Shown: one piece after another, positions 1-8,800 of the stretch
Layout of the letters: the number at the start of each line of letters is the position of its first letter
Numbering within the stretch: the stretch's first letter is position 1
Source: Mycolicibacterium sp. 018/SC-01/001
GTDB taxonomy: Bacteria > Actinomycetota > Actinomycetes > Mycobacteriales > Mycobacteriaceae
NCBI RefSeq assembly: GCF_007096635.1
Contig: NZ_VKAA01000002.1
Coordinates: 186,001 to 250,000 of the forward strand
Direction of reading: 5' to 3'
Length of the DNA: 64,000 bases
Made by a program: the position numbers and the translations under genes
The notes under the pieces: model-generated
Database searches by the model: none
Seen by the model: only the letters and a program-made list of their open reading frames with translations
What the model was told of the DNA's origin: nothing

Positions 1-562
<562 letters not shown>

Positions 563-662
563 GGAATTTCTCCTGGTGAGCGCGATACGGGTACCGGAAA
601 CGGCCAGTCCAGAGTAACGAGCACCCGCCCGCGCGACACAATCGAGCGCCAGGGAGACCGCC

Positions 663-668
663 TACAGT
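663..668 (+). promoter_or_regulatory. Putative -10 hexamer, leaderless start of the MazF-like gene
   Basis: TACAGT followed by 6 nt and then the ATG at 675. This spacing puts the transcription start at the A of the start codon. No Shine-Dalgarno sequence is present. Confidence 0.5.
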
Positions 669-674
669 GGGGTC

Positions 675-1286
675 ATGGCGTCATCGTCCTCGCCCTTCAA
701 GACATTCCAGAGGCTGGTGTTCTCCGAAGCTCCCAAGCTGGTCCGGCACATCCAGCGATCGGAGTCTCTGCAGCGCGGTATCCAGCAGGGCATCCAGTAC
801 GGACTCCAGCAGGGCCTGCGCCTGGGTCTCGAGGTGATCGGGGGCACGCAGAACACGCCGGTCCCCGCGTTGCCGGCCGGCCGGCCGGTGTCCAACACGT
901 TCGTGCCGACCGCGCATCGTGCGCGCAGGGTCGTCTACGCGCCGGATCTGGACGGCCGCGCCGACCCGGGCGAGATCGTGTGGACCTGGGTGGTCTACGA
1001 GGACGATCCGACGCGCGGGAAGGACCGGCCTGTGCTGGTGGTCGGGCGGGATCGCGACACGCTGCTGGGGCTGATGCTGTCCAGCCAGGACCATCACCGC
1101 GGCGACCCCAACTGGATCGGCATCGGTAGTGGCACGTGGGACTACGAGGGCCGGGCCAGCTGGGTGCGCCTCGACCGGGTCCTCGACGTGCCCGAGGAGG
1201 GCATCCGGCGCGAGGGAGCCATTCTCGAGCGCACGACGTTCGAGGCGGTGGCGGCCCGCCTGCGCGCCGATTTCAGCTGGAGTTGA
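675..1286 (+). CDS. PemK/MazF-family protein, orphan (Rv2405-like)
   Basis: 203 residues. The C-terminal ~120 residues carry a PemK/MazF-like fold, with the signature around GEIVWTWVVYEDDPTRGKDRPVLVV. MazF/PemK proteins are usually mRNA interferases of about 110 residues paired with a small upstream antitoxin. Here there is no antitoxin ORF on either side. Instead there is an ~80-residue N-terminal extension with a glycine-spaced helical stretch (RGIQQGIQYGLQQGLRLGL), which could be membrane-active or a built-in regulatory segment. It starts at ATG with no ribosome binding site, consistent with a leaderless mRNA. The lepA-Rv2405 neighbourhood is kept in M. tuberculosis, which suggests a housekeeping role rather than a mobile toxin. 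Toxicity is not shown by the sequence. Confidence 0.8.
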   Translation: MASSSSPFKTFQRLVFSEAPKLVRHIQRSESLQRGIQQGIQYGLQQGLRLGLEVIGGTQNTPVPALPAGRPVSNTFVPTAHRARRVVYAPDLDGRADPGEIVWTWVVYEDDPTRGKDRPVLVVGRDRDTLLGLMLSSQDHHRGDPNWIGIGSGTWDYEGRASWVRLDRVLDVPEEGIRREGAILERTTFEAVAARLRADFSWS

Positions 1287-1291
1287 CCCCG

Positions 1292-1352
1292 GCGAGCAGA
1301 CGCGAACTCGAGTGGACACGCCGTAAAAGTGGTCGAGTTTGTGTCTGCTCGC
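1292..1352. repeat. 61-bp palindromic intergenic element, copy 1
   Basis: Left arm 1292-1311 (GCGAGCAGACGCGAACTCGA), 21-nt spacer, right arm 1333-1352. The arms pair over 20 bp with two mismatches that would be G:U pairs in RNA. Flanking C and G runs extend the stem. It exactly fills the gap between two convergent genes that end at 1286 and 1361, so it could act as a bidirectional terminator. The same left arm, arm length and spacer length recur at 62135-62195. Confidence 0.75.
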
Positions 1353-1360
1353 GGGGGTAA

Positions 1361-1966
1361 TCAGCGCGGCGCGCGCCACATCTGCCACATCGTTGGTCCG
1401 CCGCCGGGGACGACGAGCTCGCCGGTGACCTCGAAGCCGAAGCGCAGGTAGTACGGCACGTTCGACTCCTTGGTCGACTCCAGGTACGCCGGCGCGCCCT
1501 CGGCGTCGCAGCGGTCCAGCCGCGAGCGCATCAGGGCGTTGCCGAAGCCGGCGCCCCGCACGTCGGGGTCGCTGCCGATGACGGCGAGATACCAGTGCGG
1601 CTCCTCGGGGTGGTGGCGCTTCATCAGCTCGGAGACCTCCATGCCGCGTTTGGACTGGCCCCGCATCGCCAGCAGGAACGTCGGCATCATCGCCAGGTCC
1701 TCGCGGGCGGTCGTCTTCCACCGCCCCGGCGGGTCCCACAGTGCGGCAGCACCCACCCGACCATCCCCGCTCGCGATGTCGACGGCGTCGCCGGCGAGGA
1801 AGTGGTGCCGGGTCATCGCCGCGAAGATGCGCGGCAGCGCGGCGGCCCGCCGCGTGTCGTCGGGCATCATCCACTGCATCACCGGGTCGTCGAGGAACGC
1901 CCGCCCGAGCACGCGCGACAACGACTTCACATCCGATCGGCGAGCCACGGTGACGTCGATGCTCAC
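1361..1966 (-). CDS. GNAT-family N-acetyltransferase
   Basis: 201 residues from a GTG at 1966, chosen because it lies just downstream of the preceding gene and gives a complete GNAT fold. The acetyl-CoA-binding loop is visible around VRGAGFGNALM, with the C-terminal segment YYLRFGFEVTGE typical of small-molecule acetyltransferases. The substrate cannot be read from the sequence. The start lies 11 nt after the stop of the LLM monooxygenase gene at 1977, so the two are probably cotranscribed. Whether acetylation belongs to the sulfur pathway is unknown. An in-frame extension to 2152 exists but would overlap the upstream gene heavily. Confidence 0.8.
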   Translation of the reverse strand: MSIDVTVARRSDVKSLSRVLGRAFLDDPVMQWMMPDDTRRAAALPRIFAAMTRHHFLAGDAVDIASGDGRVGAAALWDPPGRWKTTAREDLAMMPTFLLAMRGQSKRGMEVSELMKRHHPEEPHWYLAVIGSDPDVRGAGFGNALMRSRLDRCDAEGAPAYLESTKESNVPYYLRFGFEVTGELVVPGGGPTMWQMWRAPR

Positions 1967-1976
1967 CGGAAAAACC

Positions 1977-3077
1977 CTACGCGGCGGTGCCGATCCGCAG
2001 AAGAGGTGCGACGCCGTTGCCGACGTGGCGGATCTCCTCGATCTGGGGGTAACCCGACAGGATGAACTCCTGCGCGCCGGCCTGAACGTACCGATCCAGA
2101 ACGGCGGCGACATCGGCGTAGCTGCCGACCGCCGCGGTGCCCGCGCCGTCACGGACCAGGCTCGGCCCCGCCCAGAGGCCGGGTTCGATCTCCAGGCTGC
2201 GGGCGTCGCGGAGCACCCCGTCCGTCAGCGCCGCCATCCGCCGCTGCCCCTCGGACACGCTCGCGGAGTAGCGGGCATGCGCCCGTGCGACCTGGTCCGC
2301 CGTGAGGTCGGCCAGCAGTTCCTCGGCACGCTGCCACGCCTGCTCGGCCGTGGGCCGCGCGACGGTGTGCAGACGGACCCCGAACCGCAGCGTGCGGCCG
2401 TGCTCAGCGGCGGCCGCACGCACCCGCTGGAACTTCTCGGCCACCTGGTCGGGTGTCTCGCCCCACGTCAGGTAGACGTCGGCGTGCTCGGCGGCCACCT
2501 CGATGGCCTCCGGGGACGAGCCGCCGAAGTAGATGGTCGGCCGGGCGGTGACCGGGTAGGCGGTCCTGGCCCGCTCGACGGTGTAGAACTCGCCGTCGAA
2601 CGAGAACTCGGCACCGGAGAGGATGCCCCGCACGACGGTCAGGAACTCTCCGGTACGCCGGTAGCGCGCCGACTTGTCGACGTCGTCACCGAAGCGTCGC
2701 ATCTCGGCGTCATCGCCTCCGGTGACGACGTTGAGCGCCAACCGGTTTCCGGTGAACCGCTGGTAGGTGCTGACCTGCTGGGCGGCCAGCGTCGGGGAGA
2801 GCACACCGGGACGGAAGGCGACGAGGAACTTCAGTTGGCGGGTGTGCTGGGCCAGCGCCGCGGTGGCCAGCCAGGACTCCTCGCAGTGGGAACCGGTCGG
2901 TGTCAGCGCCGCTTCGAACCCGAAATCCTCGGCCGTGCGGGCCAGCAGCGTCAGGTTCTCCAGCGACGGCTCCAGATACGACGGCACCCGGACTCCGTCG
3001 GCCGCCTGGTTATCGGCGATCGTGGCGGTGTCACCGTGGGTGGGCAGGTACCAGTGCAGCGTCGGACGGACAGCCAT
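1977..3077 (-). CDS. LLM-class flavin-dependent monooxygenase (SsuD-like)
   Basis: 366 residues. Bacterial-luciferase-like TIM-barrel protein close to FMNH2-dependent alkanesulfonate monooxygenases: N-terminus LHWYLPTHGDT, then the flavin/substrate segment RLALNVVTGGD and the later RPTIYFGGSSPEA. Such enzymes need a separate flavin reductase, and none is encoded nearby. They cleave C-S bonds of sulfonates to release sulfite. ATG 3077 is preferred over ATG 3125 because homology begins there. It is divergent from a MetNIQ-type transporter and a second LLM monooxygenase, which supports a role in organosulfur use. The exact substrate is unknown. Confidence 0.85.
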   Translation of the reverse strand: MAVRPTLHWYLPTHGDTATIADNQAADGVRVPSYLEPSLENLTLLARTAEDFGFEAALTPTGSHCEESWLATAALAQHTRQLKFLVAFRPGVLSPTLAAQQVSTYQRFTGNRLALNVVTGGDDAEMRRFGDDVDKSARYRRTGEFLTVVRGILSGAEFSFDGEFYTVERARTAYPVTARPTIYFGGSSPEAIEVAAEHADVYLTWGETPDQVAEKFQRVRAAAAEHGRTLRFGVRLHTVARPTAEQAWQRAEELLADLTADQVARAHARYSASVSEGQRRMAALTDGVLRDARSLEIEPGLWAGPSLVRDGAGTAAVGSYADVAAVLDRYVQAGAQEFILSGYPQIEEIRHVGNGVAPLLRIGTAA

Positions 3078-3219
3078 CCCGCGACACTCACCGGAAGGCG
3101 CCCGACCGTCAAGAGTTTCGCCCACGGTGATGTCAAAACCCCAATCCTACTGCGCTACTTAGGATCAGAGCGATCGCTATGCTGTCAACCACCTGGCAAC
3201 ATGCGTAGGTTCTCCCGAC

Positions 3220-4215
3220 GTGATCGAAATCGAGAACCTGACCAAGCGGTTCGGTGATCGAACTGTCCTCGACGATGTCAGCCTGTCGATTGCCGACGGT
3301 GAGATCCTGGCAGTCGTCGGACCCAGCGGCGCCGGCAAGAGCACGCTGAGCCGCTGCATCAGCTTTCTGGAGCGTCCGACCAGCGGCACGGTGCGCGTCG
3401 ACGGGAAGGACTTCACCACTCTGTCCTCCGACGAGTTGGTGGCAGCGCGCCGCAAGATCGGGGTCATCTTCCAGTCCGCACCGCTGCTGCGTCGGCGCAC
3501 CGTCGCTCAGAACGTAGCCCTGCCGCTCGAATATCTGAGCGCCACCGATGATTCCGTCCGTCGACGCGTCGGTGAACTGCTCGACCGCGTCGGATTGGCC
3601 GACCGCGGCACGTCGTACCCTGCGCAGCTCTCCGGCGGGCAGAAGCAGCGCGTCGGCATCGCCCGCGCCCTCGCGCTCGGACCGTCGCTCGTGCTGTCCG
3701 ACGAGGCCACCTCGGGACTCGACCCGGCCACGACGAAGTCGATCCTCGATCTCCTGAGCAACCTTCGGGACGACTACGGTCTGTCCATCATTCTGATCAC
3801 CCACGAGATGGAGGTCGTCCGGGAGGTCGCGGACTCGGTCGCCAGGATCGCCGACGGACGCATCATCGAAAGCGGTTCCGTCGAGGACATCATCTTGGAT
3901 CCCGAGTCGTCACTGGCTCGCGAGCTCCTGCCGGACCGTCCGAGAGTGCCGCTGCGTGACGACGGTGAGGTCTGGGAGGTGTCCTACGCATCTCGCGACG
4001 TACCCCTGGACTGGCTGACCTCGATCCAGCACGCCCCCGGCCTGTCGGGCACGCGGGTCAGCGTCCTCAGCGCCAGCGTGGAATCGATCCGCGGAATCGC
4101 CGTAGGCCGCGCTGTCCTGGAGATTTCACCCTCTGCCCCAACGGGTTTCGCGCGCTACCTCACCGATTTGGGACTGTACGTCAGCGCGTCCCCGTCCTCG
4201 GAGATCGCGGCGTGA
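3220..4215 (+). CDS. metN: ABC transporter ATPase, MetN type with NIL domain
   Basis: 331 residues. Nucleotide-binding domain with Walker [10 protein letters not shown] at residues 34-42, the LSGGQ signature near 138 and Walker [13 protein letters not shown], followed by a ~75-residue C-terminal NIL-like domain. In MetN that domain binds methionine and inhibits transport when the cell is replete. It energises uptake through the permease at 4212. Starts at GTG; TAGGTT lies 8 nt upstream, so the mRNA may be leaderless. The 3' end overlaps the permease start by 4 bp (GTGA). The real cargo may be another thioether or sulfonate, given the monooxygenase neighbours. Confidence 0.88.
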   Translation: MIEIENLTKRFGDRTVLDDVSLSIADGEILAVVGPSGAGKSTLSRCISFLERPTSGTVRVDGKDFTTLSSDELVAARRKIGVIFQSAPLLRRRTVAQNVALPLEYLSATDDSVRRRVGELLDRVGLADRGTSYPAQLSGGQKQRVGIARALALGPSLVLSDEATSGLDPATTKSILDLLSNLRDDYGLSIILITHEMEVVREVADSVARIADGRIIESGSVEDIILDPESSLARELLPDRPRVPLRDDGEVWEVSYASRDVPLDWLTSIQHAPGLSGTRVSVLSASVESIRGIAVGRAVLEISPSAPTGFARYLTDLGLYVSASPSSEIAA

Positions 4216-4895
4216 CGCTGCTGGCACAGGAGGACTTCAGCACACCCTGGCACAAGGTGCCCGAGCTGCTGTTGCCGGCCTACGGGGAGACCTGGCTGAT
4301 GGTCGGCATCACGATGGCACTCGTGGTCCTGATCGGCATCCCCGTCGGTGTGATCCTGCACAACACATCGGAACTGGGGTTGTACCCCGACCCCCGGGTT
4401 TTCGCCGTCCTCAACACTGTCGTGAACATCGGCCGATCTCTGCCCTTCCTGATCCTGATGGCCGCCATCATCCCGGTGACGCGGTTCCTGGTCGGCACCA
4501 CCATCGGCATCCCGGCGGCCATCGTGCCGATGTCCGTTGCCGGAGTTCCGTTCTTCGCTCGACTGGTGCAGAACGCGCTGCGGGAAGTCCGCTCCGACGT
4601 GACCGACATGGGGCAGGTGTCCGGCGGGTCCACGCTGCAGGTGATTCGCACCGTGCAGCTCTCCGAGGCGCTTCCGGCAATCGCCGGAGCGCTCACCGTC
4701 AACACGATCGCGATGATCGACTACTCCGCGATCGCCGGGTCGATCGGTGCCGGCGGAATCGGCAATCTGGCGATCACCTACGGCTACAACCGATTCGACG
4801 ACAACATCATGATCGCTACCGCCATCTCCTTGATCATCACCATCGCCGTCGTCCAATTCGTGGGCGACCGCGTGGTCAAAGCCCTCACCCGGTGA
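4212..4895 (+). CDS. metI: ABC transporter permease, MetI type
   Basis: 227 residues with about five hydrophobic segments and the cytoplasmic coupling loop of methionine-type permeases ([16 protein letters not shown] before the next membrane segment). The segment [25 protein letters not shown] is highly characteristic of MetI. Inner-membrane partner of the ATPase at 3220 and the binding protein at 4906. Start GTG overlaps the metN stop, indicating translational coupling. Confidence 0.88.
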   Translation: MTLLAQEDFSTPWHKVPELLLPAYGETWLMVGITMALVVLIGIPVGVILHNTSELGLYPDPRVFAVLNTVVNIGRSLPFLILMAAIIPVTRFLVGTTIGIPAAIVPMSVAGVPFFARLVQNALREVRSDVTDMGQVSGGSTLQVIRTVQLSEALPAIAGALTVNTIAMIDYSAIAGSIGAGGIGNLAITYGYNRFDDNIMIATAISLIITIAVVQFVGDRVVKALTR

Positions 4896-4905
4896 AAGGA
4901 CTCCC

Positions 4906-5808
4906 ATGACCGACCAGATCAGCCCGCCTTCGGGCGCGGGGCTGGACATTGACATCAAGAAGAAGAAGCGCTGGCCGTGGATCGCTGCTGCCGCGGTCGT
5001 CGTGCTCGCCGTCGCCGGGGGCATCTCCTACGCGCAGTTCTCCAACAAGGACAAGCCGTTCGGTACGACGTTGCCGGTGGCGACATGGAGCACCGACATC
5101 GCGGCCGAGAACCTGCTGAGCTACATCGCCACCGATATCGCACCCGACCACGGAATCACGATTCAGCCCGTCAAAATCGACAATCTCATCGAAATCAACC
5201 GAGCCGTCGACGCCGGGACTGTTGCGGGCAATTTCTTCGAGCATCAACCATTTCTCAACGACGCTATCGCGGCCAACGGGTTCCAGCTGACGCTGGCCGC
5301 ACCGACATTCACCTGGGACCAGGCCACCTACTCGGACAGGTACCGCAACTGGGACCAAGTGCCGAACGGGGCGAAGATCGCGCTGCGCGACGATCCGGCC
5401 GGCCAAGCCATCGCGTTGTTGGACCTCGCCCACGACAAGCAGATCACCCTCAAGCCGGGCAAGGACACGCTCGCCGGTCTCCCCCAGCTCGACGACGTCG
5501 CGACCAACCCGAAGAACTACCAATTCGTGCAGGTGCCGATCGGCCAACTGGCTCGCAGCCTCGCCGACGTCGACGCCGTCGTGGTCCACATCTCCGACGT
5601 CTATGCAGCCGGTCTGACCGAACAGCAGATACTCGCCCGCGAGCCCGCCCCGAAAGGCAGCGAAGGCGGCCTGGTGGTCAGCAACAAGCACATCGACGAC
5701 CCCAATGTGGTCAAGCTGATCGACACCTTCAAAGATCCCCGCATCGCACAGTTCCTGCAGACCACCGACAACAAACTGATCCGCGACACGCTGGGACCGA
5801 TCTCGTGA
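4906..5808 (+). CDS. metQ: NlpA/MetQ-family substrate-binding protein, membrane-anchored
   Basis: 300 residues. MetQ-like core (VATWSTDIAAENLLSYIATD, then FFEHQPFLNDA, a hallmark of the family). The usual lipobox cysteine is absent: the N-terminus is KKKKRWPW followed by a single hydrophobic helix, so the protein should be held by a signal anchor rather than by a lipid. SD AAAGGA lies a few bases before ATG 4906. It lies 10 bp after the permease gene and overlaps the next gene by 4 bp. Ligand likely methionine-like or another small organosulfur compound (inference). Confidence 0.85.
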   Translation: MTDQISPPSGAGLDIDIKKKKRWPWIAAAAVVVLAVAGGISYAQFSNKDKPFGTTLPVATWSTDIAAENLLSYIATDIAPDHGITIQPVKIDNLIEINRAVDAGTVAGNFFEHQPFLNDAIAANGFQLTLAAPTFTWDQATYSDRYRNWDQVPNGAKIALRDDPAGQAIALLDLAHDKQITLKPGKDTLAGLPQLDDVATNPKNYQFVQVPIGQLARSLADVDAVVVHISDVYAAGLTEQQILAREPAPKGSEGGLVVSNKHIDDPNVVKLIDTFKDPRIAQFLQTTDNKLIRDTLGPIS

Positions 5809-7205
5809 CCGACACGAAGCGTCCCATGTTCTATTCGGCATTCGTGATGAACACCGCTTCCCACGTGCTGCATGGGTTGTGGCGGGCGCCCGAAGCGCGC
5901 AACCACGACTTCAACAAGTTGCGACACTGGACATCATTGGCGTCCAGTGTCGAGAAGGCCGGCTACGACCTGCTCTTCTTCGCCGACGTGTTCGGGCTGC
6001 GTGCACCGTGGAACGGCAACTGGCGCAAAGCGGTTGAGGGCGGAATCCAGGTCCCGGTCAACGACCCGTCGTCGCTCGCGTCGGCGCTGGCTGTGGTCAC
6101 CGAGAACCTCGGCATCGTGTTCACCAGTTCGATCGTGCAGGACCACCCGTTCAATTTCGCCCGCAAGATGTCGTCTCTGGACCACTACACCGACGGGCGG
6201 CTCGGCTGGAACGTCGTGACGAGCTTCAACGCCAACATGTTCCGCAGTTTCGGCTACGACGGCACCCTCAGTCACGACGATCGCTACGACTGGGCCTACG
6301 AGTACGTCGACGTCGCCTACAAGCTGTGGGAGGGGTCGTGGGACGAGGACGCGCTCGTCCAGGACAAGGAGCGCGGGGTCCACTCCGATCCGGCCGGTAT
6401 CCACCGTATCCATCATGTCGGCAAGCGATATTCGGTCGAGGGACCGCACTTCTCGTCCCCGTCGCCGCAGCGGACACCGGTGCTGTTCCAGGCCGGGGCT
6501 TCGCCTGCAGGCCAACTGTTCTCCGCCCGCAACGCCGAGGGCGTCTACATCAGCAGCCCCGACCCGGCCGCTGCCCACGCGCTCACCTCCGAAACTCGGG
6601 CGCTGGCAGCCGAGCACGGCCGAGACCCCGCCGACATCGCGTTCGCGCAGGGCCTGTCGTTCGTCGTCGGCGACACTCACCGTGACGCGGTGAGGCGCCA
6701 CGACGAGATCAAACGCTATCTCGACCTGGAAGGCGTTGCGCTGCATGCCCTCGGCGACGCCGGTGTCGACGCGGGTCATCTCCCGCTCGACACCCCCATC
6801 AGCCAACTCGGTGAATTCACCGGGGTGCAGGGCTTCGCCCGGTGGGCCGCCGAAGCATCGGGCCACGCCGAACCCACGATCCGCGATCTGGCCTGGGTCC
6901 TCGAGGGAGCCAACCGCGTCGTCGGAACCGCCGAGGAGATCGCCGACCAGCTCGAGGAGTGGCGCGAAGCCGGCGTCAACGGCATCAACGTCTATCACGC
7001 GACGGTGCCGGGTTCCTTCCAGGAAACAGCGGACCGGCTGTTCCCGACCCTGCGGGAACGTGGACTGATCGCCACGGACAAGTCGGGGACGCTGCGGCAC
7101 AAGCTGTTCGGTCGCGGTGACCGGCTTCCCGACGGTCATCCTGCCGCTGCCTACCGGGGTGCATTCGTCGACAATTCGCTGCTCGACCCCGCTATCCCTG
7201 GGTGA
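5805..7205 (+). CDS. LLM flavin monooxygenase, NtaA/SnaA/DszA family
   Basis: 466 residues, the normal size for the nitrilotriacetate / dibenzothiophene-sulfone / dimethyl-sulfide monooxygenase family. Typical segments are SSLDHYTDGRLGWNVVTS and PVLFQAGASPAG. FMNH2-dependent and reliant on an external reductase. GTG 5805 overlaps the stop of the binding-protein gene (GTGA). Transporter and oxygenase in one operon suggests that an imported C-S or C-N compound is oxidised directly. With the SsuD-like enzyme divergent on the other side, organosulfur scavenging is the best reading. The 3' end overlaps the convergent CBS gene by 14 bp. Confidence 0.85.
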   Translation: MTDTKRPMFYSAFVMNTASHVLHGLWRAPEARNHDFNKLRHWTSLASSVEKAGYDLLFFADVFGLRAPWNGNWRKAVEGGIQVPVNDPSSLASALAVVTENLGIVFTSSIVQDHPFNFARKMSSLDHYTDGRLGWNVVTSFNANMFRSFGYDGTLSHDDRYDWAYEYVDVAYKLWEGSWDEDALVQDKERGVHSDPAGIHRIHHVGKRYSVEGPHFSSPSPQRTPVLFQAGASPAGQLFSARNAEGVYISSPDPAAAHALTSETRALAAEHGRDPADIAFAQGLSFVVGDTHRDAVRRHDEIKRYLDLEGVALHALGDAGVDAGHLPLDTPISQLGEFTGVQGFARWAAEASGHAEPTIRDLAWVLEGANRVVGTAEEIADQLEEWREAGVNGINVYHATVPGSFQETADRLFPTLRERGLIATDKSGTLRHKLFGRGDRLPDGHPAAAYRGAFVDNSLLDPAIPG

Positions 7206-7620
7206 TGTAGTCCTGCAGCCGCTGCTGCTCGCGTTCGAGCTCCTCCATGCGGGTCTTCACGACGTCGCCGATGCTGACGATCCCCCGCAGCCGGCCGTCG
7301 ACGACCACCGGGACATGACGCACACGGTTGGTGGTCATCAGCGCGCTCAGGCTGTCGACGGAGTCATCCGGTCCGCACGTCGCCACGACCGTCGTCATGA
7401 TGTCGGCAACCGGCCGGCGCAGCAGCTCGGCGCCGATCTCGTGGAGACCGCGCACGACATCGCGCTCGGAGACGATCCCCTGCAGTCCGTCAGCCGACAC
7501 CACCACCATCGCGCCGATGTTGTGCACCGCCAGCTCGGTGAGCAGCCCGGCCACCGACGTGTCCGGAGAGATCGTCGCGACGGATGCCCCCTTGCTGCGC
7601 AGCACGTCGGATATTCGCAT
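7192..7620 (-). CDS. Tandem CBS-domain protein (Rv2406c-like)
   Basis: 142 residues made almost entirely of two CBS motifs (a Bateman module), which bind adenine nucleotides and sense energy state. Similar stand-alone proteins include mycobacterial Hrp1. The second motif shows VRHVPVVVDGRLRGIVSIGDVV. ATG 7620 is chosen over GTG 7626 because AAGGAGG sits 5 nt upstream of it. A perfect Crp-type palindrome at 7632-7647 overlaps the expected transcription start (-10 TATCCT at 7655-7650), so direct repression by a cAMP receptor protein is likely. Partner protein unknown. Confidence 0.85.
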   Translation of the reverse strand: MRISDVLRSKGASVATISPDTSVAGLLTELAVHNIGAMVVVSADGLQGIVSERDVVRGLHEIGAELLRRPVADIMTTVVATCGPDDSVDSLSALMTTNRVRHVPVVVDGRLRGIVSIGDVVKTRMEELEREQQRLQDYITQG

Positions 7621-7631
7621 CACCACCTCCT

Positions 7632-7647
7632 TGTGATGTAGCTCACA
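7632..7647. promoter_or_regulatory. Crp-type operator, perfect TGTGA-N6-TCACA
   Basis: The sequence TGTGATGTAGCTCACA matches the Crp consensus at all ten fixed positions. It lies 12 nt upstream of the CBS-protein start and just after a -10-like TATCCT, a position expected to block initiation. It is also about 90 bp upstream of the aldo/keto reductase ATG and could act on that gene. Confidence 0.75.
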
Positions 7648-7737
7648 TCAGGATACTCCCAGGAAGTGCCGGAACAGAACAGCGGCCCGGGTCGGTTGCC
7701 CCTGCCGAGACCGCCACACCCGAGTGAGAGGACTCCC

Positions 7738-8760
7738 ATGGCACGCACGATCACGCTGGGCGATGACCTGACCGTCAGCGCTCTCGGTTTCGGCGGGATG
7801 GCGCTGACGCCCGTCTACGGCGGCGCGGTCGACGACACCGAGTCGCTGGCCACGCTGCACCATGCCCTCGACGTCGGCGTCACGTTCATCGACACCGCCA
7901 ACGTCTACGGCGGAGGCGACAACGAGCGCCTCATCGCCCGGCTGCTCGCCGACAGACGCGACGAGGTCACCCTGGCCACGAAGTTCGGCATCGTCGCCAA
8001 TCCGGCCGGCACCGGCGGCCGCGTCGCGGTGCGCGGCGACGCCGCCTACGTCCGGCAGTGCATCGACGAGAGCCTGCAGCGCCTGCAGACCGACGTCGTC
8101 GACCTGTACTACTTGCATCGCCGCGACCCCGCGGTCCCGATCGAGGAGACGGTAGGCGCCATGGCCGAGCTCGTGCAGGCCGGCAAGGTCCGCCATCTGG
8201 GCCTCTCCGAGGTCACGGCCGACGAACTGCGGGCGGCCCACGCCGTCCACCCCATCGCCGCACTGCAGAGCGAATGGTCGATCTGGACTCGCGACGTCGA
8301 GCCCGCCGTCGCACCCACGGCCGCCGAACTGGGTGTCGGCCTCGTCCCGTTCTCCCCGCTGGGCCGGGGCTTTTTGACGGGCACGGTGCGTTCGGCCGCC
8401 GACATCGGCGACAACGACTTCCGCCGCACGATGCCGCGCTTCGCCGACACGGCGCTGGCAGCCAATCAACGCGTGGTCGACGCCGTCGAGCAGGTGGCCG
8501 GCGAGGTCGGCGCGACGGCGGCCCAGGTGGCACTCGCGTGGCTGCGTCACCGCGCCGACGACCTCGGCGTGGTGAGCGTGCCGATCCCGGGGACACGGCG
8601 GGCCGCGCGCATCGACGAGAACCTGGGGTCCCTGTCAGTGCAGCTGACGCCGGACCAGGTCAGTGCACTCGGGCGGGCAGGCGATGCGGTGACAGGCAAT
8701 CGTTACGCCGACACTGCGGCGGTGCGGTCCAGCCGCGACGAGGACACGACCACGCAGTGA
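7738..8760 (+). CDS. Aldo/keto reductase
   Basis: 340 residues. NAD(P)H-dependent TIM-barrel oxidoreductase of the YajO/Tas-like branch: N-terminal [14 protein letters not shown], catalytic-region [14 protein letters not shown] with the Asp-Tyr pair, a Lys in TLATKFG and the His in YLHRRDP, and the C-terminal cofactor-binding [10 protein letters not shown] 7738 has GAGAGGA upstream and begins the conserved sequence; an in-frame ATG at 7666 lacks these. The substrate is unknown, probably an aldehyde or ketone. It is divergent from the CBS gene. Confidence 0.85.
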   Translation: MARTITLGDDLTVSALGFGGMALTPVYGGAVDDTESLATLHHALDVGVTFIDTANVYGGGDNERLIARLLADRRDEVTLATKFGIVANPAGTGGRVAVRGDAAYVRQCIDESLQRLQTDVVDLYYLHRRDPAVPIEETVGAMAELVQAGKVRHLGLSEVTADELRAAHAVHPIAALQSEWSIWTRDVEPAVAPTAAELGVGLVPFSPLGRGFLTGTVRSAADIGDNDFRRTMPRFADTALAANQRVVDAVEQVAGEVGATAAQVALAWLRHRADDLGVVSVPIPGTRRAARIDENLGSLSVQLTPDQVSALGRAGDAVTGNRYADTAAVRSSRDEDTTTQ

Positions 8761-8800
8761 ATGCGCCGCGCCGCAGCGGCTCCGGCGGTATACCTGCTCC

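Noticed and set aside
3126..3219. S-box or SAM riboswitch ahead of the methionine-type transporter
   Set aside because: Only 94 bp separate the divergent starts, and no conserved SAM-riboswitch core was seen.
1470..3257. 595-codon open frame on the plus strand
   Set aside because: It lies antisense to the GNAT and LLM monooxygenase genes, has no recognisable domain and an Arg/Gly/Pro-rich composition typical of shadow frames in high-GC DNA.
4977..7205. 742-residue fusion of a basic N-terminal region with the LLM monooxygenase
   Set aside because: The first ~276 residues are the out-of-frame reading of metQ; the real start is GTG 5805, which overlaps the metQ stop.
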